A program made the position numbers and the translations under genes. Of a DNA stretch of 23,570 nt, positions 10,701 to 19,713 are shown piece by piece. This DNA is from Perkinsus chesapeaki. Its lineage: Eukaryota > Perkinsozoa > Perkinsida > Perkinsidae. The notes under the pieces are model-generated. The model was not told where the DNA came from and searched no databases. It saw only the letters and a list, made by a program, of their open reading frames with translations. The stretch covers positions 2,781-26,350 of the forward strand of contig JAAPAO010000509.1 of NCBI GenBank assembly GCA_013115145.1, in the 5' to 3' direction. Position 1 is the stretch's first letter. Each line of letters begins with the position of its first letter.

Positions 10701-11342
10701 AAGGGCTTGTAGGAGAGGTTGCTCGCTCTCGAATGGCTCATGCAGCAAGCAGCTCTGGTGATGGCTCGATCTGTGACCCGAAGTTTGACGCCACTGTGAG
10801 ACGCCGGTGTTAAAGTGCGTCGGATAGATTGATTTAGGTTGATATACCAATACCGAATCACAGTCCAGCCAGGTTGTTCACAATACCGATTGTTGACAGT
10901 CAAACAACAAGTTTGGTGATGCAATTCTCGTGGCGGGACGAATCATCCACACAGTCAGCCGCAACTGCTCAAGGAAAGAAGTCATCCAGCATGACAGAGT
11001 CTTCAGAGGTTGACTCTCTTGCACCCAGGCCGGCAGGTGCGATCAACTCCCCTACCGAGGGAACCTATGACCCTCGCAATGAAGCTCATAGGGGAATTCT
11101 CTTGCGGCTAGGACAGGTAAATGCTCGTGCCTCACTTTGGCGCTCAGCAGTTCATATAGGTCTTGGACGGCCAGCTTTCGCGCTTTCTACCATGTCATGT
11201 TGACCGACGGAGACAATTCAAACGTCTTCAGCGTGTCGCTAAGCTCCGCAAGGTGATAACGCTCCTTCAGCTAGCCGGTAGCCCGAATAGTGGTGAGGAC
11301 TCACCTATGAGTATAACAGTGACGTCTGATATCGCCGAATGA
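7776..11342 (+). CDS. coiled-coil protein with two GAF domains, about 20 exons
   Basis: Exon ends traced by phase: 7776-7812, 7864-7972, 8075-8224, 8276-8387, 8440-8537, 8579-8712, 8756-8893, 8946-8979, 9012-9128, 9291-9407, 9449-9533, 9597-9782, 9825-9925, 9968-10078, 10128-10227, 10274-10315, 10435-10629, 10676-10795, 10838-11116, 11160-11342 (815 residues). The 8893-9012 part has an alternative with one fewer intron (8756-8897, 8946-9128; 827 residues). Exons 16-17 are also less certain. Residues about 50-215 form coiled coil. GAF1 (about 378-535) has [37 protein letters not shown] and [15 protein letters not shown], closing with [11 protein letters not shown]2 (about 570-700) has [14 protein letters not shown] and [12 protein letters not shown], then an Ile/Pro-rich return strand. 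GAF domains bind cyclic nucleotides or other small ligands, or dimerise. No catalytic domain such as phosphodiesterase or cyclase follows, so the output is unknown. Confidence 0.85.
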
Positions 11343-11625
11343 TTACATGGCATGATATTACTAACCGAATCACTCGAGCTTTTTGTGTTCGAAGCATAGA
11401 TACATATCCGATGTAGATAAATTGGACCCTCGAGAAAACCCCGACTGGAAACAACATCGCTCGAAAAGCGTCGCCGCGCGTATTTGTATTCGCTGCGCCC
11501 CGCAATAGAAGTGGAATATTTCGCGGCGCTGCGGTCGTAAAGGGGTTTTCGAGTGAAGCAATTGCCACTCTCGGAAATCATCCCTCAGGATTATTCTGAA
11601 CAGGCCTCTTTCAATCCTAACCAAT

Positions 11626-12908
11626 ATGAGAATATCTCTATCCATCCTACTCTTACAATTGCCTCGGGAAACCCTCGGTCAATGGTACACCCATGCTTGG
11701 AAATACGGTTCAGCCTCTAGCGATAACAGCTGCGTTATCAGAGCCAAGCAAGCGCTTCTCAGTATAATGGGGAATGGCCAACAAGCTAAAACGCTCGCCT
11801 TCTCGTGTCCTGTTGAGAACGGCTACAAAACTGGCAGACTTCCCCTCACCGGAAATACCGCCCTCCCTGATGAAGTGACAAACTACTTCCCTCGTAAGTA
11901 CCAATGCTCACCTGCGTTTGCCAAGATTGGGGAGCTCGTTGGTATTGATAAGAGCAGCAACACCTTCGATGCTATCAAGGAGATTTGTGATGAATTCATC
12001 ACTGGCTCTGGTAACGATGGTGGATCTCCAGCTCCCTCGACTGAGGCACCAAGGCAGCCCTCTGGAACATGGGCGGCCGATGTCCGTCTCGAGTCCAACG
12101 CTGGGGGCCAGGAAATGTGCACTCTACGTCGTAGAGGGGGACAGATGAACGGCAGAGTTATCCGTTTGCAAAATTACGGCAAGAAGCGCTATCGATATGT
12201 CTGTTCGAGCGGTGCTGGACAGAGCAACTTGTAAGCCGTCGAGCATCTTGGGAATTAGATTCTCTTCCTCAGGATTCGCGGAGAGGGCTTCGTTAAGGAC
12301 CTTCCGGAGGCTGCCTCAGACGAGAGCGCTGGATGTGAGGCTAGATTTGCCGCTCTGGCTGGAAATGCTGGCGGGGACACTGACAACACAATCGACCACA
12401 TATGCAACAACGTTTTCAAGGTCTCGAGCAAGTCCACGAATCTGCCGTATAAGGGAGAGCCGGCATTTGATACTTTCATTACCAGTATGGAGACTAAGGG
12501 CGACAAGACTGTTTGCAAGTTCATGGATATGAGCTCCCAGCCGGGGTGGATCAGAGTGGAATGGGAGTCCTTCGGTTCTGATGCTGATGAGGTTACAACA
12601 GTATACTTCGCTCCTTACCATTTCTCGACCTACAGAAGTCATACTCCTAACCGTGAATACTCGTAAGGACTTGGTCGTTCCTTGTTGTGCAGTTTTCGCT
12701 GTTTAGGCGCCCGATGAAGCACCTTTACGACATGCTGCGTGGCGAGTGGGTGAATGATGATAATGCTTGGAAGAGCTGGCCAGTTGGCGAGTTCTTCAAC
12801 AAGCACTTCTGCTTCGAGGCTTGGCTCGAGGTCGATCTACCTCTTTCAGAGACAGTTCCGGGGAAGACCGGCGTCGATTATATTATGCAGAAGTATTTCC
12901 CTCACTAG
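11626..12908 (+). CDS. 398-residue secreted orphan protein, three exons
   Basis: Exons 11626-12230, 12273-12662 and 12707-12908 join through 42- and 44-nt introns, both in phase 2. Residues 1-19 form a signal peptide (MRISLSILLLQLP..LGQ). The first mature segment (about 20-125) is helical-looking with a few cysteines. A Gly/Ser/Pro/Thr linker follows (SGNDGGSPAPSTEAP), and then a longer region with paired cysteines and aromatic-rich ends (GEFFNKHFCFEAWLEVDL). No transmembrane segment or GPI-type tail is seen, so it should be soluble and exported. I recognise no family; the two-part layout with a flexible linker suggests two modules. The bare frames stop at 12234 and 12908, so naive ORF calling would split it. 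Confidence 0.85.
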
Positions 12909-13421
12909 AGAGTGAAGTGATAATCATGTTAATACCACACTGTTACTACTGTTAAATTTGTCGTATACGAAAGGCTGTTGAGTTGCTAGTTTAGAACGCA
13001 CGATCGATTTCTGTCAAGATTCACCCCTCATCACAAATACGCGCAAAAGGGGAATACTGGGCGATTGGAGGTGCAACTTGAGGAAATCAACAAAAGGGGG
13101 GTTCAGACACATGGATCATCCAGATTACATGGACGTCACTTCATGACCATAACGGCTTTACTTTCGATTGTCTCGCATCGATCCGTGCACGTAGCACACG
13201 ACGGAGCTTCTGCAGTTGATCAAGCTTGGCGTCCAGAGACCTGTTTGATGCTGGGAAACCATGTCCCTTGTAGGCTCTACTTTGTGCAGTTGACAAAGAT
13301 ATTTCTCTCGTCCATCCACTGGACCAAACCTTCCTGTACGAAACCGTTACGCTGACCTCTACGTGTGCCATGAGGAGACCTGGATGCGGTATAATTTCAA
13401 AACTGTTCAATTAAATAGTCG
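12909..13421. other. region with conflicting coding signals on both strands
   Basis: On the minus strand a coil-like stretch (SLDAKLDQLQKLRRVLRARI, near 13240-13163) is open and could be spliced in frame to the coiled-coil gene ending at 13422. In that model the TAA would be replaced by donor AA|GTAACG, plus an extra exon and a 40-nt intron. On the plus strand 13339-13491 is open for about 50 codons (YADLYVCHEETWMRYNF..) and also looks protein-like, but overlaps the last exon of the minus-strand gene. I cannot decide between them. Confidence 0.4.
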
Positions 13422-15275
13422 TTACTTCGAGCGTGAGGCCATCAGACCCGATGCGCCGCTGTCGTCGAGATTCAACATCTTCGAGCGAAAACGGTCAGTG
13501 CTATTTGAGTGAAAAACAAAGAAGCCATCTCGGGTGGGCTAACCCACCAATTCCTTGCAAAGTTGACCCTATCAGCGAGACTTGGGCAGTCGTCTAGTCC
13601 TGCTAGAGCTTCTTCTATCTGAGCCGAAGTTGGATTAGTGAGCGGAACGAACGGGAGATATCACCAGGTCCTGGTCCTGTCGTATTCTTGTAATCATGCT
13701 GGTGAAGTCTATAGAAATCTCTGCGAGCTCACATTCAAGTTGGGTAATCAAGTCGATGAGCTCAGCAGTGCCAGCGTTGTACTATGAAGGAAAACGACCA
13801 GCCATAAAATAACGAACAATATATTGTAAGGGTGTGTAGCTCAGTGGTAAAGCGGCTGACCGCAGATCGGTAGGTCCTCGGTTCAAATTTAGGCGCGTCC
13901 TCTACCCACTTTCGCTCGTTTATATGTTGAAGCGCCAACCAGGCTTTGTGATTGACCAGTAGAAGGCACGCCAGCCCGTGTCATGGGCCTAGCTGATTTC
14001 CCTCTTGTCGGAGTTTGTCGGGTTTGCCGTAGTGGTCCTATCACTCCATCTTGCTCGACGACCCTCGGGTCTTGGTACATGGATTGGAGAGCCGAAAGCG
14101 CCTGACGGCAAACCACGACTCGACAGAAGCACTTCAGCTCCGATCGCGATCATACTTGGCCTGCTAATAGGCAGCCAGCGTAGCAGGGAAGTAGGCATAC
14201 CTTACCTCAACAAGAAAGCCTTCGATTGTGCTACGCTCCATCATAAGCTCGACAACAGCCGAAGCAGTCTGATGGAGATCTGCTCGCGAGGCCGTAGATT
14301 CGCTGGCAATATTTCGCAACTCAACTTCGAGATCTCTGGAGATAAGCATCGCCTCCAACCTACCTAAAAAACCCCCACCTTATTCGAGCCTGTTGCGCGT
14401 CACAACGAGTCTGCAGCTCAGCCACTCTCTCTTTACTCAATACACCGTCCTTCTCCCTGAACACCGCGAATTATAACTAATGACACTCCACACGCTGAAA
14501 CGGCACGAGTGATGGCGAAGCTCTCGGAGCTCTCGATCAGCTTGAGTCCCTTTCTTCTGTGCCTCTGCCAGATCCAATCTCAGTCTATGGCTCTCTTGTC
14601 TGATATAATATCCGGCTATCCGTAATTATCCCACCCCACCGCAAGTGATCAACTTCATGGTCAACTCGTTGTTTCTCCTCAGTCACCCTCGTCAACTAAT
14701 TATGCAGCTCACCTCAGTTAGCTACGGAAGCGGTTCGACTCACTTCCTGGCTGACATCCGTCAACTGTCCGGAAAGCTCCTCTTTTGAGAGCAGCAACTC
14801 TTGGCATCGATTCTGAGACTTCCTCAATGCACTCACCAAGGCTGCCAAGTGATAACAACACTGTACTCTCGGCAATACAAAAATCACCACCTGCATCTGT
14901 CTCCGACGCAATGTTGGCAGTCATCGATCCTCTTGGCCACAACGGTGGGTCAGACGTATCTCCTCCGAGCAGCGCCGAACCTTTAAGAACGCTAAGCGGA
15001 ACACCAGGCTGGAGCCCAGAGACCTTTCATCCGCTCATGAGCCGCGCCTATCTTCAAGGGCGTCGCGTAGCTCCGTCGTATCGGTGATGCATCGAATGTG
15101 TAGGATGGGCTCGAAGAGGATTGAGGCATCTGAGGGATTCCATAGGTGATTCGGCAAATGCATTGGTGGGGACTTCTCTCGCTAAAGCCTCATCTCGGCG
15201 GGTAAGATACTCTCTAGTGCGGTGCAGAAAGTCGTCAGACAGCAGACTTTCGGAAGTGACTGGCGAAGGCTTCAT
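13422..15275 (-). CDS. coiled-coil protein, 12 exons
   Basis: Exons: 15275-15174, 15129-15024, 14980-14891, 14841-14744, 14695-14640, 14599-14492, 14456-14379, 14335-14206, 14101-13940, 13781-13665, 13618-13548, 13500-13422. All phases agree, giving 398 residues. The start is a Ser-rich, disordered N-terminus (about 1-105, with SYTFDASPIRRSYATPLK). Heptad-like coil follows: LSKEELSGQLTDVSQELTRV, ESHRLRLDLAEAQKK, ERVAELQTRCDAQQARIR and DLEVELRNIAS. A basic Thr/Pro linker (RQTRQTPTRGK) precedes a second coil (AELIDLITQLECELAEISID). It probably acts as a scaffold or cytoskeletal protein; no specific family is recognised. Introns are 35-49 nt except 104 nt (14102-14205) and 158 nt (13782-13939). 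The 158-nt one contains a tRNA-like gene on the other strand. The last exons may continue below 13422. Confidence 0.75.
13830..13900 (+). tRNA. tRNA-Cys(GCA)-like gene, possibly a pseudogene
   Basis: A 71-nt cloverleaf can be folded. The acceptor stem GGGTGTG/CGCGTCC pairs fully with three wobbles. The D-arm is GCTCAGTGGTAAAGC, with one C-A mismatch. The anticodon stem GCTGA/TCGGT encloses the loop CCGCAGA with anticodon GCA, and the T-loop is TTCAAAT. The A box (TAGCTCAGTGG, 13837-13847) and B box (GGTTCAAAT, 13880-13888) are close to consensus. Oddities are C instead of the near-universal T at position 33, a C-A mismatch in the T stem, and no run of four or more T just downstream to stop RNA polymerase III. 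It may be a diverged tRNA gene, a pseudogene or a tRNA-derived SINE head. It lies antisense in an intron of the coiled-coil gene. Confidence 0.65.
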
Positions 15276-15382
15276 TGCCGACTAGCTTTCTGATATGCGA
15301 CTTCACAACAAACGCACTTCCAACATAAAAACTTTGAACACAACGCTCGGCATGTGTTCTTCTTCTTCAGAAATAACAGATC

Positions 15383-15915
15383 TTACACCCACCGCCAATG
15401 AGCTGGCCACCGACTCATTGCCTGCTCGCAAACTCGATAACAGATGTAGCCTTGCAAGATAAACGTGAGTGTCGTCAACGTTATGACAGCATGAAACCGT
15501 GAGGGGCTTCGCAGATCGATGCTATGAGCAACTCTATTATGCAATCTGAGGTCTTTCAAGTTTCTTCGCCATTTACTGTACTTTTCGGAGAAGCTCATCT
15601 CTTGAACAGAAGGCTTGACAGGGGCCAAGCTATGCACCAAGAGTACAGCTATATTGGTGACAGCTCCTTTGTAGGCATGAAATCCAATGCAGTGTCAAAC
15701 AGGTTGGGTTGTATCGATTGCTGTGTTATTTGGTTGCGCGAGATGAGATTGTTGGTGATCCAGGTGAGCAACGGGCGCATCACTCGACCATGTGTGAAGC
15801 TGTAGTCCTTCACCAGCTCGATGGCAGCGGCTGTAGGATTGATGACTCCCCCGGCAGACCATTTGAGAAACTCCATGTCGTTCATGCCGCTCTTGGTTGT
15901 CAAAGGAAGAGCCAT
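15383..15915 (-). CDS. 166-residue protein with one C-terminal membrane segment, two exons
   Basis: Exons 15915-15662 and 15629-15383 are joined across a 32-nt intron with GT..AG ends, phase 2. Without splicing the first frame stops at TAG within the intron. Residues 10-80 are mixed helical (DMEFLKWSAGG, INPTAAAIELVKDYS). A basic stretch (KYSKWRRNLKDLRLHNR) comes next, and then a membrane helix near the C-terminus (FHAVITLTTLTFILQGYICY). No signal peptide is visible. A basic segment followed by a single TM helix near the end fits a small mitochondrial or ER membrane protein, but no family is recognised. It starts 97 bp after the stop of the gene upstream on the same strand. Confidence 0.65.
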
Positions 15916-16012
15916 TTTACCGTAACCCAGAAGGGTACCGTCTCCGAGGCCGTATCTGTTAAGCTACCTCAATGGGAGCAACAACTAAAGAGTGTTCACT
16001 TGCCGAAACCCG

Positions 16013-16945
16013 TCAAGTTGTTGTTCGTGTGCTTCTAGCTTCGGTGACTGTACCGTTGCACCCATGTAGACGATCATAATTATGAGGCAACACGGCATAG
16101 AAGTCAGCGAGAAGCTCGTTAACGAGGTCTGTTGAACCGGGGGGATTGAAGTCATCGTGGATGCCTAGGAAGTAACTGAAAGCAGTGCAGTAACAAGTAT
16201 CCTAGAGGAAGCTTGGACTCGAAGCCTTCGAGTCTCATACATTACAAAGCATCACTGCCAGTGATTCACTGGACGTTGACAGAGATCACAAACGTGAAAA
16301 GCCAACATTTCAGAGATGCTGCAGTGATACCAAATAAGTCTCCGCACACGGATGTAGCCATTTATCTCATTGTCACTAAGATTGACATTTAGGTCATTAA
16401 TGACCGTATCAAGGCTTATAGCTTAGGCTGCTAGACCAACCAAAGACAAGTCAAACCTGAGAACAGTTCACATCCACTTGTTCGTCGAAAGCTAGCTGCA
16501 ATGAAATCTCGAAATATCTTCTGGGGCCCGAGACTTACTGGGAGACAGCATAACCCACCTTGCATCCTTTCTGTGTTATCCTCTTTGCCAACAGGTGCAT
16601 CGCTCGGATCTACTCGCAAGCTACATTGTAAATTATTGTAAATTGCTTATCGGTACTTGTAGTAGGCTGAGTCGGGCCATGTTGGTCGGGCAGGTGATAT
16701 CGTTAGCCGGATCAAGCCATGCAGCGAAATGCCTACCGGTGTCCTTGAACCGCCGATATGCTTGATGGGCGTTGTTGGATCCTATCAGCCCTATTGCAGA
16801 GGATGCAACCACCAATGTCGTAAACCGTCTCACCCGTGTTTTCGAGGACGGAGGAAAATCGCGGTACACGCAGAACTCCTAGGTTAAGAGCGATGAGGAA
16901 ACCAATTGAAAACGTAAAAAAGATCTTCTTATATCTGTCCAGCAA
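16013..16945 (-). CDS. signal-anchor or secreted orphan protein of about 193 residues, six exons
   Basis: Exons: 16945-16834, 16790-16657, 16609-16559, 16495-16465, 16421-16331 and 16175-16013, phases consistent, total 193 residues. Residues 6-26 are hydrophobic (KIFFTFSIGFLIALNLGVL), a signal peptide or signal anchor. Later segments include DPANDITCPTNMARLS, LAFDEQVDVN, LNVNLSDNEINGYIRVRRL and FLGIHDDFNPPG, then a Thr-rich end. The alternating polar/hydrophobic pattern suggests extracellular beta structure. The fourth donor (AACT|GTTCTC) is weak but leaves a typical 43-nt intron. The last junction (16331 to 16175) could differ; an exon around 16250-16330 is open too. No family is recognised. 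The next gene upstream on this strand ends only 32 bp before its ATG. Confidence 0.6.
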
Positions 16946-16977
16946 AGATCGTCTTCAATAGCATGAGGCTGGCAGTC

Positions 16978-18027
16978 TTACGCAGTGCAGCCCACACGGA
17001 AAAGATCTTCGTCAAACCACTGCGGGAGGGTGTCTTGGTTCGAGAGGTCGAGGAGCCTAGTCATTGAGTTGAGATCGGTGCACCTGGCTATCCTCCGCAG
17101 TTCCAGATCGGCTACAAGGATGGTTGAGCTCCTTCAGTGGCCGTCTCTAACTTAAGTGACGCATTACGCCATTATCGTAACGCCCATGGCATTTCATGAG
17201 AGAACGGAAATTGCGGCTGCATTCGGTGGGCAACTCGGGGAGATGATACTCGTCATCTGTGCTTCGCTAAGGGCAAGCAATAAGCATGTGTGTAATACTG
17301 ACTACCCCTATGGTCGGGTGACCGTTTCATAGAAACGTATGCGCACGGCCATGTACATTTGAAAGTTGGACTGTAGACTCAGCACAGCAGCCACAGCATG
17401 TACCTACTCTGTTGCTTGTTCCTAGTTCATATACACCAACACAGGGCGAACAAGCAGTCAGTAAGGGCTTTTCCTTGCTTAGTTTACTCTCGCAAAGCGG
17501 ACTACAGTATGTATGCACGCATGTTCAATAGAGCGGCCAACGGTGCATACTGGGGGTGTTCAATAGACGGTCTATTATAGACCCCTTCCCATTTCCGCGC
17601 TCCCAGGAGCGACAATTACATGTTGAATTCGACCCTAGGAGCGCTTTTCAATTCCAGGAGAGGTGTATTGAACACCCTGACTGAATACCATACTGTCTGC
17701 CCAGTGCGCAGTGCCCACGAACAGTTCGGTATGTGTGCAATAGATGTTGTGTCCCAGTGGATGTAGCTATGGCTGCTCCTAAAACTCTGACCAATTCATT
17801 TAAACGCGAATGCGCTAGGCAATCAAACCAGATACTTGCTCGTAGAGGCCAGCGTTACAGTTACGGGAAAGAGTGCACGCAGTAAGACGGTCAATGAGAC
17901 GAAATAATCTCTGTGGGCAATCGGATGCCTTTAGATTTGACGGCGATGCCTTGCATCACGTTACCATGCAGGGAAGCACCAGGTTCGCTGTGATGAGATA
18001 AAATTCTTCAGAAGGTGAATGAGCCAT
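16978..18027 (-). CDS. cysteine-containing orphan protein, at least seven exons
   Basis: Traced exons are 18027-17965, 17910-17836, 17786-17694, 17370-17323, 17266-17168, 17131-17084 and 17019-16978, all joined in phase 0. The stretch 17371-17693 is treated as intron but may hide one more exon. The translation starts MAHSPSEEFYLITANLVLPC. It goes on with LFRLIDRLTACTLSRNC, YIHWDTTSIAHIPNCSW, MAVRIRFYET, LPTECSRNFRSLMKCHGRYD and WFDEDLFRVGC. Repeated cysteines and Tyr/Trp suggest a folded extracellular or organellar protein, although the N-terminus is not a clear signal peptide. An inverted-repeat element sits in the large intron. No family is recognised. An alternative reading of the last exon (17130-16978, open throughout in another frame) is possible. 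Confidence 0.55.
17554..17677. repeat. MITE-like element with 12-bp inverted ends in an intron
   Basis: GGGTGTTCAATA at 17554-17565 and TATTGAACACCC at 17666-17677 are exact inverted copies enclosing 100 bp. A further partial copy of the motif (TGTTCAATAGAG) lies at 17523-17534. There is no coding capacity inside. The position within the large intron (17371-17693) of the minus-strand Cys gene and the size suggest a non-autonomous DNA element, but no target-site duplication was identified. Confidence 0.5.
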
Positions 18028-18219
18028 AGAGGGATATGAAATGTTATGGCCGGAAGGAATTCACTTGATGTTTTCATGGTCTACTGTAGACTCTAGACTG
18101 TAGAAACATTTACAGCAAAATTGCTATTGTATCTCCTCCGCACCAGAAACACTTTTCTATAACATGCAATAGGAAGTAGGCCTATAATATCAATAATACT
18201 AGACTTCACAGTATTAGCG

Positions 18220-18621
18220 CTATTGGGCCAGCAGGAATGAGTTTCCAATAGTCCGCTTCGAGCCGCTAGGGTTTAAGAAAGGTAAGAGTGAAATACACCA
18301 TGGATCATGATCTTCAGAAATAAGAACACAGATGAGCACCACAGGTTATCCCCACGAAGTTTTCCTATCTTACCGCTGCGTGATTATACCTGTTTTGTAG
18401 AGAAACGGATGGCCAGTCTTTGGATCTTCCTGCATAGCAAGGCCTTGTACATCGCCTATGTTGTACCTGTGGGGCAGCGGGTAATAAAAACGAGCAAACA
18501 TGATAATAGCAGACCATTGACGGGAGTAAATCGAGTTTTCCGAAAACATTGTATGTCCTGCACCAACAGTGTAGCGGCTAACGGAGGACGAATTGAATAA
18601 TGAGCGCGCCAAAGACCACAT
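18220..18621 (-). CDS. 107-residue protein with mitochondrial-type N-terminus, two exons
   Basis: Exons 18621-18390 and 18311-18220 join in phase 1 across a 78-nt intron (ACAG|GTATAA .. TTCTGAAG|AT) and end in TAG. The first 20 residues (MWSLARSLFNSSSVSRYTVG) are rich in Arg and Ser, lack acidic residues and can form an amphipathic helix, as expected of a mitochondrial presequence. The body contains SRQWSAIIMFARFYYPLPHR and ends LPFLNPSGSKRTIGNSFLLA. It may be a small accessory subunit of a respiratory or ribosomal complex; no family is recognised. A plus-strand frame (18307-18600) covers the same region and is less protein-like. Confidence 0.6.
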
Positions 18622-18888
18622 CCGAGACAGTATTATTTTTGAATCTGAAGAATACTATTGTTGTTCGCAGCAATAAGAATGATGCTGCAACAGATACCTC
18701 AAAGCGGTGCAGTTCGGACGGACATGCAAACCGAGTTTTGGCTCATTCGCGCTTAAGTAACGTAAAAATCGCCTTTGACGCTCCCGTCATAGTTACTATC
18801 GCTGCAAAACTCCACGGTGACCCTGACAGAGAGGAACGATAAGACATCACCGAAACAGTATGCATAAACACACCTTCATCTTGGGTCA

Positions 18889-19237
18889 TCACTTATCCTT
18901 TTTATTGAGCATTTCATGCCTCCAAAGCTTCTCAATTTCAAATTTATTGTCTCCTCTATCAGCAAGCCGCAAGGGAAGGAATTGTCTGATGAGATGTGTG
19001 GGTATGTGATGTTAGCAACAACTTACGCATTTGCAGTCACAGCAAGAAGCTCCCGTCCATCAGGTGTTACAATAATTCCGCCGATTTCTCCTGAGTTCGT
19101 ATTTTTGTAGTAAAAAACAGTTGACCAGATGTGCCGAAACATACCTTAAAGTAATGAAAGGTTCAACGAAGGACGAGTTGAGAACCAATCTGGAACCTAT
19201 TTTCGGTTCCAAATTTTTGTAACTTCCAAACAACCAT
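18889..19237 (-). CDS. 88-residue orphan protein, three exons
   Basis: Exons 19237-19186, 19144-19027 and 18985-18889 join across two 41-nt introns in phases 1 and 2, ending in TGA. The sequence is basic at the start (MVVWKLQKFGTENRFQIG), then RHIWSTVFYYKNTNSGEIGG and IIVTPDGRELLAVTANA. It closes with a charged helix (FEIEKLWRHEMLNKKDK). There is no signal peptide. The IGGIIVTPDGREL turn resembles a short beta-hairpin module. It is first in the minus-strand gene array; the ATG is 3 bp from the ATG of the divergent plus-strand gene, so one of the two starts may be wrong. No family is recognised. Confidence 0.6.
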
Positions 19238-19240
19238 TGC

Positions 19241-19405
19241 ATGGCCATGGGGGAGCTCTCCCGTGGCCTTACCGATAGGAATCTCCACTTGAGTCGGCCT
19301 GGAGTGGATCTTCAATTACCTCCAAGGTATGTTGTTCCTAGTAGGATTCCATCTGGCAACTACCGTGAGAATATGGTAGAATGCAGCCAACTTTCATTCG
19401 TTTAA
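19241..19405 (+). CDS. short orphan protein, 54 residues as a single exon
   Basis: The frame from the ATG at 19241 (alternative in-frame ATG at 19247) reads MAMGELSRGLTDRNLHLSRP and continues with DLQLPPRYVVPSRIPSGNYR to TAA at 19405. The translation is balanced and soluble-looking. A strong donor (CCAAG|GTATGT) sits in the middle at about 19325, so this may be only the first exon of a longer gene; no matching downstream exon was found. No family is recognised. The divergent minus-strand gene begins 3 bp away. Confidence 0.45.
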   Translation: MAMGELSRGLTDRNLHLSRPGVDLQLPPRYVVPSRIPSGNYRENMVECSQLSFV

Positions 19406-19713
19406 CAATGTAAATCTGCACAAAGCGGTGAACTTTGGAGAATTTCATAGTATGATCCAAATTTTAGCATACACGACCATACGGACACTACACATGACTA
19501 AATAAGTCTCACACATGATAAAAACCAGAAGGATGCGGCTGCCGAAGAGCTTCTGAAGGCCGTTGCAGGGTGAACCTCATCGTAGGTGGCCTTTGGTGAC
19601 GCGAGACGTTCTCAGCTCTGCTTAGACTAGAGATACAGGTTCTGAGATAAGTGGTTCGCATACCGAGAATCTGGTAGATAGTTAGGGAACCAGTACCAAG
19701 CGGTTCCACAATA
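19406..19713. other. no supportable gene
   Basis: A minus-strand frame at 19709-19509 starts just after the stop of the 136-codon ORF upstream. It contains a GTACTG/GTATGC cluster of possible donors, but no clear protein pattern was recognised. Confidence 0.4.

Noticed and set aside
11267-11645. Three overlapping minus-strand frames of 87-104 codons
   Set aside because: They overlap the end of the GAF gene and the gap before the next gene, in Arg/Ser-rich shadow frames without consistent splice sites or motifs.
15709-16038. A 109-codon plus-strand open frame
   Set aside because: It overlaps exon 1 of the 166-residue membrane protein and the last exon of the 193-residue gene on the minus strand, both of which splice consistently.
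17554-17677. Autonomous transposon
   Set aside because: Only 124 bp with no transposase frame; at most a non-autonomous element.
18307-18842. Two plus-strand frames (18307-18600 and 18600-18842)
   Set aside because: They look like shadows. The first is antisense to a spliced minus-strand gene with a mitochondrial-type start; the second lies in the gap between minus-strand genes and has a Ser/Asn/Thr-rich translation without motif.
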